Shown here: one piece after another, positions 43,057 through 51,711 of the stretch
Position numbering within the stretch: position 1 is the stretch's first letter
Layout of the letters: every line of letters starts with the position of its first letter
Program-made: the position numbers and the translations under genes
The notes under the pieces: generated by a model
Seen by the model: the letters and a program-made list of their open reading frames with translations, nothing else
Databases searched by the model: none
Told to the model about the DNA's origin: nothing
NCBI GenBank assembly: GCA_042095135.1
Contig: JBELBV010000007.1
Location: 6,465-70,464 of the forward strand
DNA: 64,000 nt
Direction: 5' to 3'
DNA from: UA16 sp042095135
GTDB lineage: Bacteria; Bacteroidota; Bacteroidia; Flavobacteriales_D; Sanyastnellaceae

Positions 43057-46000
43057 CTACTGCTTCCCCGTGCCTTCGTAAATGCGGGACGGAGACCGGT
43101 CAACGGCCTCAGCTGCCTCGAGCCATTCCAGCCACAAGCCCTCCTGAATCGCCTTCACTTCCTTAGCGAATGCGTTCCCTTCATCGCGGAGGCGTTCCAG
43201 CGCGCGCTGTGCATTGCCGCCCGGTGCGTCGGTACCTCCCGTTACGGAGAAGGCCGTCCATAGAATTGAATTCAATCGTTCGGTCACGCTACCCGTCCCC
43301 TTGTAATCCCGCGGCTGGTAGTAGATCTCCTCGATCCGGGTCAGTTCCCCATCGAGTGAATCCGCCAGGGCCGTCGCATCCTCTTTGAGCGAGTCGGGGA
43401 TCCACTTCAAATCGTCTTTAACGGTGCCCATCGTGGTCAGCATGCGCTGAACCTCGTTCATGGCATCCACAATGGGCTTAGCGGCCTCCATGGTGATGCG
43501 CTGATGCAAATTCCGCGCTTCATGCGCCTGTCGGTTGTACGGCACCCGCGGATCCGGGTGAACAGTCACAGGTGCAGAACTGGCATGATTGCCCAGGTTC
43601 AAGGCCAGAGTGTACGTCCCGGGCAATACATCCGGTCCGCCACCACTGGGCTTCTCTGTCTTTTTCTTCAACTCCCGCTGAGGCCAATCCATCCCGTTGG
43701 TATCGAACCGCCAACGCATGGTTTGAATGCCGCCGTCCGGGGTAAGCGCACCATTGCGGAGCGTGTCGCCTTCGGCGTTGAGGATGCTCCATTCCAACTC
43801 ATCTTTTCCGAACGCTTCGGCCGTATCCGGATGGACATAAAATTGCACCCGTGCGCCGCCGCCGTAATTCGCTCCACTCCAGTAGTGATCGGCCGGGAAA
43901 CGAGCACCTGCGTGGCGTCGGAAATTCACTTGGTAGGCATCGGGAACGGCGAAAACCCGCAAGCTTTCCTCCATCAGTCCGTTGCCCTCTGCCGCGATCG
44001 AACGCAACGGAGCCAAGTCATCGATAACGTAAGCAGCCCGACCAAACGTGCCCAAAATCAAGTCACCATCCCGTGGGTGGATAACCATGTCACGCACTGG
44101 GACCGAAGGCACGTCATGGTGCCAGCGCTTCCAATTCGCGCCCCGGTCAAAGCTGACAAAGAGTCCTTCCTCCGTTCCCAAGAACAACAACGAAGCCACC
44201 TCTGGATCTTGTACGACGCTCAACACGTGGCCGGTTACCTCTCCACCTTCAAGGACCAATCGGACCCATGACGCACCGCCATCGGTGGTGCGGTACAGGT
44301 ACGGCTGCCAATCGTTGCGGCGGTAATCGTTGACTACTACGTACACCTCATCGGCATCGTGTGGGCTCACATGAATCTGCGGGATCCACGCCCCTTGCGG
44401 GAACCGCTTGATGCTCGCCGCGTGGTCCGTCCACGTCGCGCCCCCATCAGAGGTGTGCTGGATCCGTCCGTCATCGGTGCCGACCCAAATTTCCCCTTCG
44501 CGGAGAGGATTGGGGGCAATGCACAGGATGGTGCAGTGGTTTTCGGCTTTGGTTGCATCGATGGTCAAGCCACCGGATTCCGCCTGGTTCTGCTTTTCGG
44601 AATCGTTGGTCGTCAGGTCTGGACTCTTGACGGACCACGTGTTCCCACGGTCGGTGCTGTGGTGTACGAATTGGGATCCGAAGTAAACACCATTGGCGTC
44701 GAACGGATCGGCGGCAATGGCCGCGTTCCATGCAAACCGCAGGACGGTGGTGTCGTGTGGCACCGGTTGAACCGATGTGCCGTCTCCATTGCGCAGGTCG
44801 ATGCGCGAGAGGCCACCGCCTTGGTACATGGCGTAGGCGGTGTTCAGGTCTTCAGGAGCGGGCAGTACGTCGAACCCGTCTCCAAATAGAATTTCCTGCC
44901 AGTCCTCATTTCGAATGCCACCGACGTGCCATACCTCGCTGGGACCGACCCACGAACCGTTGTCCTGCATGCCTCCGTAGATGCGGTAAGGAATGGCATC
45001 GTCCACGCTGATGTGGTAGAACTGCCCGAGCGGAAGGTTGTTGACAAACGTCCACGTCACACCACCATCCCGGCTAATGTTCAACCCGCCGTCGTTGCCG
45101 TCTATGAGGAAATTCGGGTCATCCGGGTGGATGTAAAACGCATGGTGATCCGGGTGCACCCCGCTGTACGGCAGGATGGTTCGGAAGGTCTTGCCGCCGT
45201 CTTCGCTGAGGTCGACCATGGAATACAAATTGAAAATGCGCTTCTCATCCGAGGGGTCCGCATAAATGTCCGCATAGTAAAACGGTCGATTCCCTACTTG
45301 CTTACCCTGGATGAGGGACCAATTCAATCCGCCATCGGTGGAATGGTAAAGGCCGGTCTCACTGGATTCAATCAAGGCATACACCACATCCGGATTGGCC
45401 GCGCTGATGGTCAAACCGATGCGGCCCAACTCGCCGGCGGGAAGCCCTTCGTCTTCAGTGAGTTGTTTCCAATTATCGCCACCATCGTGGGTGATGTACA
45501 GGCCGCTGCCTTCGCCGCCGCTGGTGAAAAACCACGGCTCACGGCGGTGTGACCACAGGGCCGCAATCAGCTTGTCCGGGTTGGATGGATCGATGATCAT
45601 ATCGGCCACCCCGGTGCGCTCGTCGATGGAGAGCTGGTGCGTCCAAGTTTTGCCGCCGTCGGTGGTTTTGTAAACGCCGCGGTCCGGGCTGTCTCCCCAC
45701 GCCGTTCCGATGGCTCCGACCCACACGGTCTGGTGGTCGGTCGGGTGCACAATGATCCGGTGGATGTTGCGCGTGCCTTCGAGGCCCATCAATTCCCAAG
45801 TGGCGCCGCCGTCAATGCTGCGGTACACCCCACGCCCACTGGAATGCGAATTCCGCGGATTGCCTTCGCCGGTTCCTACCCAAATTACATCGGGATTGGA
45901 CGGTGCAATGGCCACAGCACCGATGCTTTGAGTCGCCTCATCGTCGAAGAGCGGTTCCCATTCCACACCTGCTGTGACCGAACGCCAGAGGCCCCCACTC

Positions 46001-46200
46001 GCTGTTCCGATGTAAATGACTTCCGGTCGGTCCCGCTGGACATCGATGCTAGTGACGCGCCCGCTCATGGCACCGGGGCCGATGTGACGAACGTTCATGC
46101 CTTCGATGATGGCGTCGACATCTTGAGCTCGGCCGGGAACAAGTCCCACCGCCAAAAGGAGCAGAACGCTCCAGATTTTGAATTCCATGGTGTGCATCAC
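43057..46200 (-). CDS. VPS10/sialidase-type beta-propeller protein
   Basis: The 1047-residue secreted protein (signal peptide ending VPGRAQ) has repeated BNR/Asp-box motifs such as SIDGGATWE, TTDGGKTWT, THDGGDNWK, STDGGLNWS and SDGGATWT, building one or two sortilin-like beta-propellers over residues ~35-730. The last ~300 residues are a different region, with helical segments near the end. It resembles the large WD40/YVTN/BNR-like glycosyl-hydrolase-annotated proteins of Bacteroidota; no hydrolase catalytic residues are claimed. The ATG overlaps the LEA2 gene stop by 4 nt (ATGA), which supports this start. No T9SS tail was recognised. Confidence 0.88.
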   Translation of the reverse strand: MMHTMEFKIWSVLLLLAVGLVPGRAQDVDAIIEGMNVRHIGPGAMSGRVTSIDVQRDRPEVIYIGTASGGLWRSVTAGVEWEPLFDDEATQSIGAVAIAPSNPDVIWVGTGEGNPRNSHSSGRGVYRSIDGGATWELMGLEGTRNIHRIIVHPTDHQTVWVGAIGTAWGDSPDRGVYKTTDGGKTWTHQLSIDERTGVADMIIDPSNPDKLIAALWSHRREPWFFTSGGEGSGLYITHDGGDNWKQLTEDEGLPAGELGRIGLTISAANPDVVYALIESSETGLYHSTDGGLNWSLIQGKQVGNRPFYYADIYADPSDEKRIFNLYSMVDLSEDGGKTFRTILPYSGVHPDHHAFYIHPDDPNFLIDGNDGGLNISRDGGVTWTFVNNLPLGQFYHISVDDAIPYRIYGGMQDNGSWVGPSEVWHVGGIRNEDWQEILFGDGFDVLPAPEDLNTAYAMYQGGGLSRIDLRNGDGTSVQPVPHDTTVLRFAWNAAIAADPFDANGVYFGSQFVHHSTDRGNTWSVKSPDLTTNDSEKQNQAESGGLTIDATKAENHCTILCIAPNPLREGEIWVGTDDGRIQHTSDGGATWTDHAASIKRFPQGAWIPQIHVSPHDADEVYVVVNDYRRNDWQPYLYRTTDGGASWVRLVLEGGEVTGHVLSVVQDPEVASLLFLGTEEGLFVSFDRGANWKRWHHDVPSVPVRDMVIHPRDGDLILGTFGRAAYVIDDLAPLRSIAAEGNGLMEESLRVFAVPDAYQVNFRRHAGARFPADHYWSGANYGGGARVQFYVHPDTAEAFGKDELEWSILNAEGDTLRNGALTPDGGIQTMRWRFDTNGMDWPQRELKKKTEKPSGGGPDVLPGTYTLALNLGNHASSAPVTVHPDPRVPYNRQAHEARNLHQRITMEAAKPIVDAMNEVQRMLTTMGTVKDDLKWIPDSLKEDATALADSLDGELTRIEEIYYQPRDYKGTGSVTERLNSILWTAFSVTGGTDAPGGNAQRALERLRDEGNAFAKEVKAIQEGLWLEWLEAAEAVDRSPSRIYEGTGKQ

Positions 46201-46649
46201 AATTGAATTTTCATGTTCTGTTTTGAATCCACCGGTATACTTACAGCAATGCCCAGTGCACTTCCTTTCACTTCGCCTTTTACGCTGACTTCCACTTCTT
46301 CGCCCTTAATGAACTGCAGCAAGTTGCCCTCGAGCACGGACAGCAACGCTGTCGCTTCCGCTTGCACCGATAGCCGCAGCACTTGGTTGGGCCCTTTGGG
46401 AATGGACTGGGCGTACGGCAATTGGACCTGACCGACAGGCGTGCCGCTGATGGCGAACTCTACGTCAACCGATTCAGCGGCGATGGCCACAGGGTTGGGG
46501 TTGTTGACCACAAGGGCCAATTCACCACCGATGCCTCCGCGTCCAATCGAGAGTCCACTCAACCCATCTACACGCACGACTTCCACCGGTTGCAGCGCTG
46601 TGCATCCGACCAAAGCAACCAGACTCAAGCAAGCAAGGGCAATCCTCAT
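46197..46649 (-). CDS. LEA type 2 family lipoprotein
   Basis: The 150-residue lipoprotein (lipobox LVGC, Cys16) has the LEA2/WHy pattern of an Ig-like fold: LALVVNNPNPVAIAAESVDVEF (the N-P-N motif) and GPNQVLRLSVQAEA. The function of bacterial members is unknown. It overlaps both the dipeptidase stop and the propeller gene start by 4 nt. Confidence 0.82.
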   Translation of the reverse strand: MRIALACLSLVALVGCTALQPVEVVRVDGLSGLSIGRGGIGGELALVVNNPNPVAIAAESVDVEFAISGTPVGQVQLPYAQSIPKGPNQVLRLSVQAEATALLSVLEGNLLQFIKGEEVEVSVKGEVKGSALGIAVSIPVDSKQNMKIQL

Positions 46650-48040
46650 GCCTCTGAGCTCAAGCGTGCGAAATGCTCGTGAAACAGCGGAATGGTCTCA
46701 ATGCCTTTGAAGTAGTTGAACACGCCGTAGTGCTCGTTGGGCGAGTGGATAGCATCGCTGTCCAAGCCAAATCCCATCAACACCGTTTTGAGTCCCAAAA
46801 TGCGCTCAAAACTCGAAACGATGGGAATGGATCCGCCTCCTCTGAAGGGCACGGGCTTGCGGCCAAATGTCGCCTCCATAGCGGAAGATGCCGCCTGATA
46901 CGCTGCGGAATCCGTCGGTGTCACAGCCGCTTCACCTCCGTGCATGGGCGTGACCTTGACCTTTACAGACGGCGGTGCAATGGCTTCAAAGTGGCGTGTG
47001 AACAAGGCTGTAATTTGCTCCGAATCTTGATTGGGCACCAAGCGCATGGAGATTTTGGCGGTCGCTTTGCTGGCGATGACCGTCTTGGCCCCGTCGCCGG
47101 TGTAGCCGCCCCACATGCCGTTGACATCGAGTGTGGGTCGGATGCTCATCCGCTCCGGAGCGGTGTAGCCCTTCTCCCCTTCCACAGCTCCGATGTCAAT
47201 GCTTTTTTTGTACTCGTCTTCACTGAACGGCGCTTCGGCCATGGCGTCTCGTTCTTCGCGAGATAATTCCACCACATCGTCGTAGAAGCCATCCACCGTG
47301 ATCCGTTGGTCTTCGTCCTTCAACGAAGCAATCATCTCACAGAGGATATTGATGGGATTGGGCGCTGCACCTCCGTACAATCCGGAGTGCAGGTCGCGGT
47401 TGGGGCCGGTGACTTCGACCTCGACGTAGCTCAAACCACGCAGGCCCACGGTGATGGAGGGAACGTCATTGGCAATGATGCCGGTGTCGCTGACGAGCAC
47501 GATATCCGCAGCGATTTTTTCCCGATGCGTCTCGAGGAAGGCGTCCAAGTGTTCGGAACCCACTTCTTCTTCGCCTTCAATCATGAACTTCACGTTGCAA
47601 TGGAGGGCATTGCTCTGCACCATGGCTTCAAGAGCCTTGACATGCATAAAAAATTGCCCTTTATCGTCGCACGCTCCGCGAGCGAAAATGGCGCCTTCCG
47701 GGTGGATATCGGTCTTTTTGATCACCGGCTCAAAGGCAGGCGCATCCCACAGCTCCAGTGGATCCGCAGGTTGAACGTCGTAGTGGCCATACACCAATAC
47801 CGTCGGCGCGTCGGGCCCGACCATTTTCTCACCGTACACCACGGGATAGCCTTCGGTGGGGATGATTTCGACGTTTTCACCCCCTGCAGTTTCGAGTTGT
47901 TTGGCGACGAGTTCGGCACATTTCTGAACATCCCCCGCAAATGCAGGGTCAGCGGAAACGGATGGAATGCGGAGCAGTTCAAACAACTCCTCTAGGAAAC
48001 GGTCGCGGTTGGATTCAATGTAGGGCTGGCAGGCAGACAT
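46646..48040 (-). CDS. M20 family metallodipeptidase
   Basis: The 464-residue enzyme has the M20 zinc-binding signatures: YGHYDVQPADP (His86, Asp88), ARGACDDKGQ (Asp125) and MIEGEEEVGS (Glu157-159), plus the lid-domain segment DLHSGLYGG. It is a cytoplasmic dipeptidase of the kind acting on small peptides such as carnosine-type substrates. The ATG at 48040 (MSACQPYIES) was chosen over an upstream in-frame codon in the intergenic region. It heads a coupled dipeptidase-LEA2-propeller unit and diverges from proline dehydrogenase. Confidence 0.92.
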   Translation of the reverse strand: MSACQPYIESNRDRFLEELFELLRIPSVSADPAFAGDVQKCAELVAKQLETAGGENVEIIPTEGYPVVYGEKMVGPDAPTVLVYGHYDVQPADPLELWDAPAFEPVIKKTDIHPEGAIFARGACDDKGQFFMHVKALEAMVQSNALHCNVKFMIEGEEEVGSEHLDAFLETHREKIAADIVLVSDTGIIANDVPSITVGLRGLSYVEVEVTGPNRDLHSGLYGGAAPNPINILCEMIASLKDEDQRITVDGFYDDVVELSREERDAMAEAPFSEDEYKKSIDIGAVEGEKGYTAPERMSIRPTLDVNGMWGGYTGDGAKTVIASKATAKISMRLVPNQDSEQITALFTRHFEAIAPPSVKVKVTPMHGGEAAVTPTDSAAYQAASSAMEATFGRKPVPFRGGGSIPIVSSFERILGLKTVLMGFGLDSDAIHSPNEHYGVFNYFKGIETIPLFHEHFARLSSEA

Positions 48041-48067
48041 GGTCGTGGGTTTTGGTTCAATCAGTGA

Positions 48068-48075
48068 CGAATTTA
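48068..48075 (-). promoter_or_regulatory. Possible dipeptidase -7 element TAAATTCG
   Basis: TAAATTCG on the minus strand, one mismatch from TAnnTTTG, lies 27 nt before the ATG. No -33 box is seen. Confidence 0.35.
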
Positions 48076-48146
48076 AGCCAACTCCAGTTGTACCCCATGC
48101 ACGCAGGCACAAGCGACTGAGGAAGCCGAATCGGTGGCCGACACGC

Positions 48147-48154
48147 TATATTTG
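48147..48154 (+). promoter_or_regulatory. Proline dehydrogenase -7 element TATATTTG
   Basis: TATATTTG is a perfect TAnnTTTG match ending 6 nt before the ATG at 48161. This makes the upstream in-frame GTG (48134) unlikely as the start and predicts a leaderless or near-leaderless transcript. Confidence 0.55.
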
Positions 48155-48160
48155 CAGGCG

Positions 48161-49351
48161 ATGGCCAACCGACCTCAAACACCCAATTTTGAAGACACAC
48201 AGCGCGCGTTCTCCCACCTCACGGAGCGGGAATTGATGCGGGCGTTGGTCCTGTTTCAAACCGTGGGCAACATCGGGCTAGTGCGCGTGGGAAAGGCGTT
48301 GATGCAACTCGCGCTCGCCTTGCGCATTCCGGTAGGTTGGGCCATTCGCCCCACCGTTTACAGCCACTTTTGCGGAGGGGAGACCATTGCAGAATGCGAG
48401 GAGACGGTGGCGACGTTGTCCAACAACAACGTCCACACCATTCTGGATTACAGCGCAGAAGGCAAGGAGCAAGAATCCGATTTAGACGCAACGCAACAGC
48501 GCATTCTTGAGGCGATTGAAGCGACCCAAGGCGATGACCGCCACGCATTTTCGGTTTTCAAAGTGAGCGGCGTGGCCTCGACCGCCCTGCTGCAAAAGGC
48601 GGCCGAGAACCCCGACCAATTGACCGACGCGGAGTCGAAGGCCTGGAACCGCGTCCAAGCGCGTGTGGACGAGCTATGCAGCCGCGCAGCCGCGCTCGGC
48701 ACGCCCATTTTCATCGATGCCGAAGAAACGTGGTTGCAGGATGCCATCGATGCACTGGCCTTAGATCAAATGCGGAAGCACAACACCGAACGCGCGGTGG
48801 TCTTTAACACCGTACAGCTCTACCGCCACGATCGCTTGGCCTATTTGCAGGCGCTGACCTATCAGGCCGCTGAAGAGGGATGGCACCTCGGTGTGAAACT
48901 CGTCCGGGGGGCCTACATGGAAAAAGAACGAGAGCGGGCCGCAGAACGAGGCTACCCTTCGCCCATCCAATCCGATAAAGCCGCCACAGACCGCGACTTC
49001 GATGCCGCGATTCAGTGGTGCGTCGAACACCTTGACCGGCTGGCATTTTGTGCAGGCAGCCACAACGAGGCGAGCAACGCGCTCTTGGCCAAGTGCCTCG
49101 AAGACGCCGGCATCTCGGCAGATGACTCCCGCGTGTGGTCAGCCCAGCTCCTGGGCATGAGCGACCACATCAGCTTCAACTTGTCGCAATCAGGGTTGAA
49201 TGTGGCGAAATACGTTCCGTTCGGCCCCATCCGTGAGACCATCCCGTACTTGATTCGGCGCGCCGAGGAAAACTCCTCTGTCGCGGGGCAAACCTCAAGG
49301 GAATTGGAACTCATCCGACGCGAGGTGCAGCGGCGTAAACAATCGACCTGA
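48161..49351 (+). CDS. Proline dehydrogenase
   Basis: The 396-residue FAD-dependent enzyme oxidises proline to pyrroline-5-carboxylate and passes electrons to quinone. It is a monofunctional PutA-type barrel with FIDAEETWLQDAIDAL, LVRGAYMEKERERA (substrate and FAD contacts), FCAGSHNEASN and the C-terminal YLIRRAEENS signature. The ATG at 48161 was chosen because a -7 element lies between it and an upstream GTG. The P5C dehydrogenase needed for the next step is not in the window. It ends 3 nt from the convergent receptor gene. Confidence 0.93.
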   Translation: MANRPQTPNFEDTQRAFSHLTERELMRALVLFQTVGNIGLVRVGKALMQLALALRIPVGWAIRPTVYSHFCGGETIAECEETVATLSNNNVHTILDYSAEGKEQESDLDATQQRILEAIEATQGDDRHAFSVFKVSGVASTALLQKAAENPDQLTDAESKAWNRVQARVDELCSRAAALGTPIFIDAEETWLQDAIDALALDQMRKHNTERAVVFNTVQLYRHDRLAYLQALTYQAAEEGWHLGVKLVRGAYMEKERERAAERGYPSPIQSDKAATDRDFDAAIQWCVEHLDRLAFCAGSHNEASNALLAKCLEDAGISADDSRVWSAQLLGMSDHISFNLSQSGLNVAKYVPFGPIRETIPYLIRRAEENSSVAGQTSRELELIRREVQRRKQST

Positions 49352-49354
49352 TCG

Positions 49355-51604
49355 TTACAACGTGATGCTGATGCCGGCTCGGAAGAGACGCGGCATGTTC
49401 GGACGCAGTCCCGCCGGGCGCATGGCTACGACGGCTGATGAATTGAATGCGTTGTTGACACCCACGTAGGCCGTGCACTGTGCATTCACATCGCAACGGT
49501 ACATCGCATCCAGAATCGCCACGGCATCAGTCGCGTTCGTTGCATCAAACGTGGCTTTCCCAGCTTCCACGCGCATGGATGATGCGTACCGGGCGTTGAG
49601 CTCAAGCGCATGATTCCCGCGGATGATCGACAACTGGGCGTTGCCTTGATGGGGCGACAAGTACGGCAAATAATCCCCCTCCTCGACCACGCTCCACGGG
49701 CCAAAATCGCTTTCGAAGGCCGAGGTGAACCGCGCCAATGTGTATGTGTACGTCAACCGCAATGGCAGAGCAACATGAGCGGCGTTGGGTGCCAATTCCC
49801 CAGCCCATTCGCATTCTACACCACTCGTTTGCGCCGAGCCGCCGTTGAACAAATCTCCGGTTCCCAATCCGCCTGTGGCCGTCAAGTCAGACCCCAGCAA
49901 GTCAGCATAGGTGTTGTGGAACACCACAAACTGACCGGCACTGTGAACCCGACTCCAGCGGTATCCCAATTCAGCGTTCGCACTGGACTCCGGCCGGGTG
50001 TTCGGGGCACTTCCCGGTGGAATGAACCCTCGGTGCACCCCCAAGAAGAGGTGGTCCGTATTCGGCAGCTCATACGTCAATCCCACGCCTGGTAACCACA
50101 CGGCCACTGCATTGCTTCGCTCCTCAGGTTTGCCCTGCCGATCTGCATCGTGGGAGGCATAGGACTGGCGGTAGAATTCCATCTGTTCCGTCCGAATGCC
50201 TGGAGTCAGGATCCAGTGCTCGTGGCGCAAGGTGGCTCGTACGAATCCGGCAAACGCTCGAGCACCATCAATCCGGTTGCCCGCACTGCCCGGGGTTCCC
50301 TCTTCAATAAGGCGCATATGATTGTCGCTGAGGCGGTACGCATCGCGCCATTGGAAGCGGTCCACCCAGTCTGCATGGAAGCGCGCTCCGTACACCACTT
50401 GGTGGTGGTTTTCAGCTCCCCATTTGAAGGTGCCGCGGTGCTGCACCCCGCGGGTTCCGTACCAACGGTTGTTGGCTTTCACCAACAACGCTTCACCCTC
50501 CGGTGTGTTACCCTTGAGCACATCCACCTCATTGGATGAATAGAGACTGAGCAAGCTGGTACGCTCGCCATACGCGTCTCGGTATCCGTCGAGCTTGTAC
50601 CAATTCCGGTGAAACCGGGTCCGGTAGAGGTCCGTCTCGAATTGCCAATGTTCAGAAACCGTGACTTCATGCCCAAGTACAACCTGGCTCTGGTTGGCCG
50701 CCATCACATCTTGTGCGGAAGCTGCGTACCGTGCCAAAGGATCCGCCGTGAAATCCGCTTCAGTCAGGCCGGCATAGGTTTCGTGGCTTTCCTCCTCAAC
50801 AAAACCCACCTTTAGTTGGAAGCTCTGGGCAACACGCCGTTCCGGAGCCGCCGTCCATCGCACCTTGGCGATGCCATCGGTTTTGACAAACCCCGTCGGT
50901 TGGTCGCCCGGGAGGTGCTTGAAGCCATCGCTGCCCAACTGTATGCCTTCGACCAAGGCTCCCCATGTTCCCTTCTTGCCGGACCATTGTTGCACCGAGC
51001 GAATGTGACGAAGGTGGCCGCCGTAATTGCTGATTTCCGATCGAAAGACCACTTGTGAGGGGGCATCTTCGATGGGGGTTGTGACCAAGTTAATGGCTCC
51101 ACCAGCGGTCTGCGGCCCAAATGCAATTTGGCTACTCCCTTTGAGCACCTCTACCGAGCTCATCCGGGCAATGGAGGGAAAATAATAGGCGGCTGGAGCC
51201 GTGTATGGAGCCGGTGCCATCAGTACCCCGTCTTCCATCAGCGTGATGCGCGCACTTCGCTCGGAGCCCGAGCCGCGCAAACCAATGTTAGGCCGCAACC
51301 CGTACCCATCCTCTTCTTGGATGTTCACACCGCTCACGGCACGCAGCACACGCAGCGGGTCGGTGAACGCATACCGCTCCAATTCGGCTGGAGAAATTAC
51401 GTGCAATGCACCCGGCACCTCATCCAATCCCCGTGCTCCTGCTCCCAAGCCGACCGCCTCAATGGACGCCTCCGGTATCGAGTGCCACATCGACAACATC
51501 GCCGAAATCGAATCCTCCCTCAGCGGAGCCGAATCCTGTGCTTTCGCCCCCCCGCAAAGGAGGATTAAAAAGGCGAAGTGAAGAGGGAAAAAACGGCGGT
51601 GCAT
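49355..51604 (-). CDS. FecA-like TonB-dependent receptor
   Basis: The 749-residue outer-membrane receptor has a signal peptide (ending GGAKAQ), a plug domain with LRAVSGVNIQEEDGYGLRP, NIGLRGSGSERSARITLMED and VEVLKGSSQIAFGPQTAGGAINLVTT, and a long barrel ending in PRLFRAGISITL (terminal aromatic-rich strand pattern). The plug text is most like the Fe(III)-dicitrate receptor FecA, so iron-chelate uptake is likely, energised by TonB. The start at 51604 begins the signal peptide. A 17-bp perfect palindrome 67 nt upstream resembles a Fur-family operator, which fits an iron receptor. No FecIR-type sigma system is in the window. Confidence 0.93.
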   Translation of the reverse strand: MHRRFFPLHFAFLILLCGGAKAQDSAPLREDSISAMLSMWHSIPEASIEAVGLGAGARGLDEVPGALHVISPAELERYAFTDPLRVLRAVSGVNIQEEDGYGLRPNIGLRGSGSERSARITLMEDGVLMAPAPYTAPAAYYFPSIARMSSVEVLKGSSQIAFGPQTAGGAINLVTTPIEDAPSQVVFRSEISNYGGHLRHIRSVQQWSGKKGTWGALVEGIQLGSDGFKHLPGDQPTGFVKTDGIAKVRWTAAPERRVAQSFQLKVGFVEEESHETYAGLTEADFTADPLARYAASAQDVMAANQSQVVLGHEVTVSEHWQFETDLYRTRFHRNWYKLDGYRDAYGERTSLLSLYSSNEVDVLKGNTPEGEALLVKANNRWYGTRGVQHRGTFKWGAENHHQVVYGARFHADWVDRFQWRDAYRLSDNHMRLIEEGTPGSAGNRIDGARAFAGFVRATLRHEHWILTPGIRTEQMEFYRQSYASHDADRQGKPEERSNAVAVWLPGVGLTYELPNTDHLFLGVHRGFIPPGSAPNTRPESSANAELGYRWSRVHSAGQFVVFHNTYADLLGSDLTATGGLGTGDLFNGGSAQTSGVECEWAGELAPNAAHVALPLRLTYTYTLARFTSAFESDFGPWSVVEEGDYLPYLSPHQGNAQLSIIRGNHALELNARYASSMRVEAGKATFDATNATDAVAILDAMYRCDVNAQCTAYVGVNNAFNSSAVVAMRPAGLRPNMPRLFRAGISITL

Positions 51605-51670
51605 GGTGCGTGAATTGCATTGCAAATTTGTGCGCGCCTTGCGCCATGAACAATCCCACAAATGGGGTAA

Positions 51671-51687
51671 TTTAGAATTGTTCTAAA
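51671..51687. promoter_or_regulatory. Palindromic operator TTTAGAA-N3-TTCTAAA
   Basis: A perfect 7-bp dyad with a 3-nt spacer lies between the receptor start (51604, minus) and the cytochrome gene end (51712). Its form matches the dyads bound by Fur-superfamily regulators (Irr/PerR/Fur type), from memory. Its position upstream of a FecA-like receptor gene supports iron or peroxide control. Confidence 0.65.
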
Positions 51688-51711
51688 CAAGAGCTGTCGC
51701 CTTCGATCGGC

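Noticed and set aside
48134..48160. GTG start for proline dehydrogenase at 48134
   Set aside because: A perfect -7 element lies inside this stretch, so the transcript should begin too late to include it.
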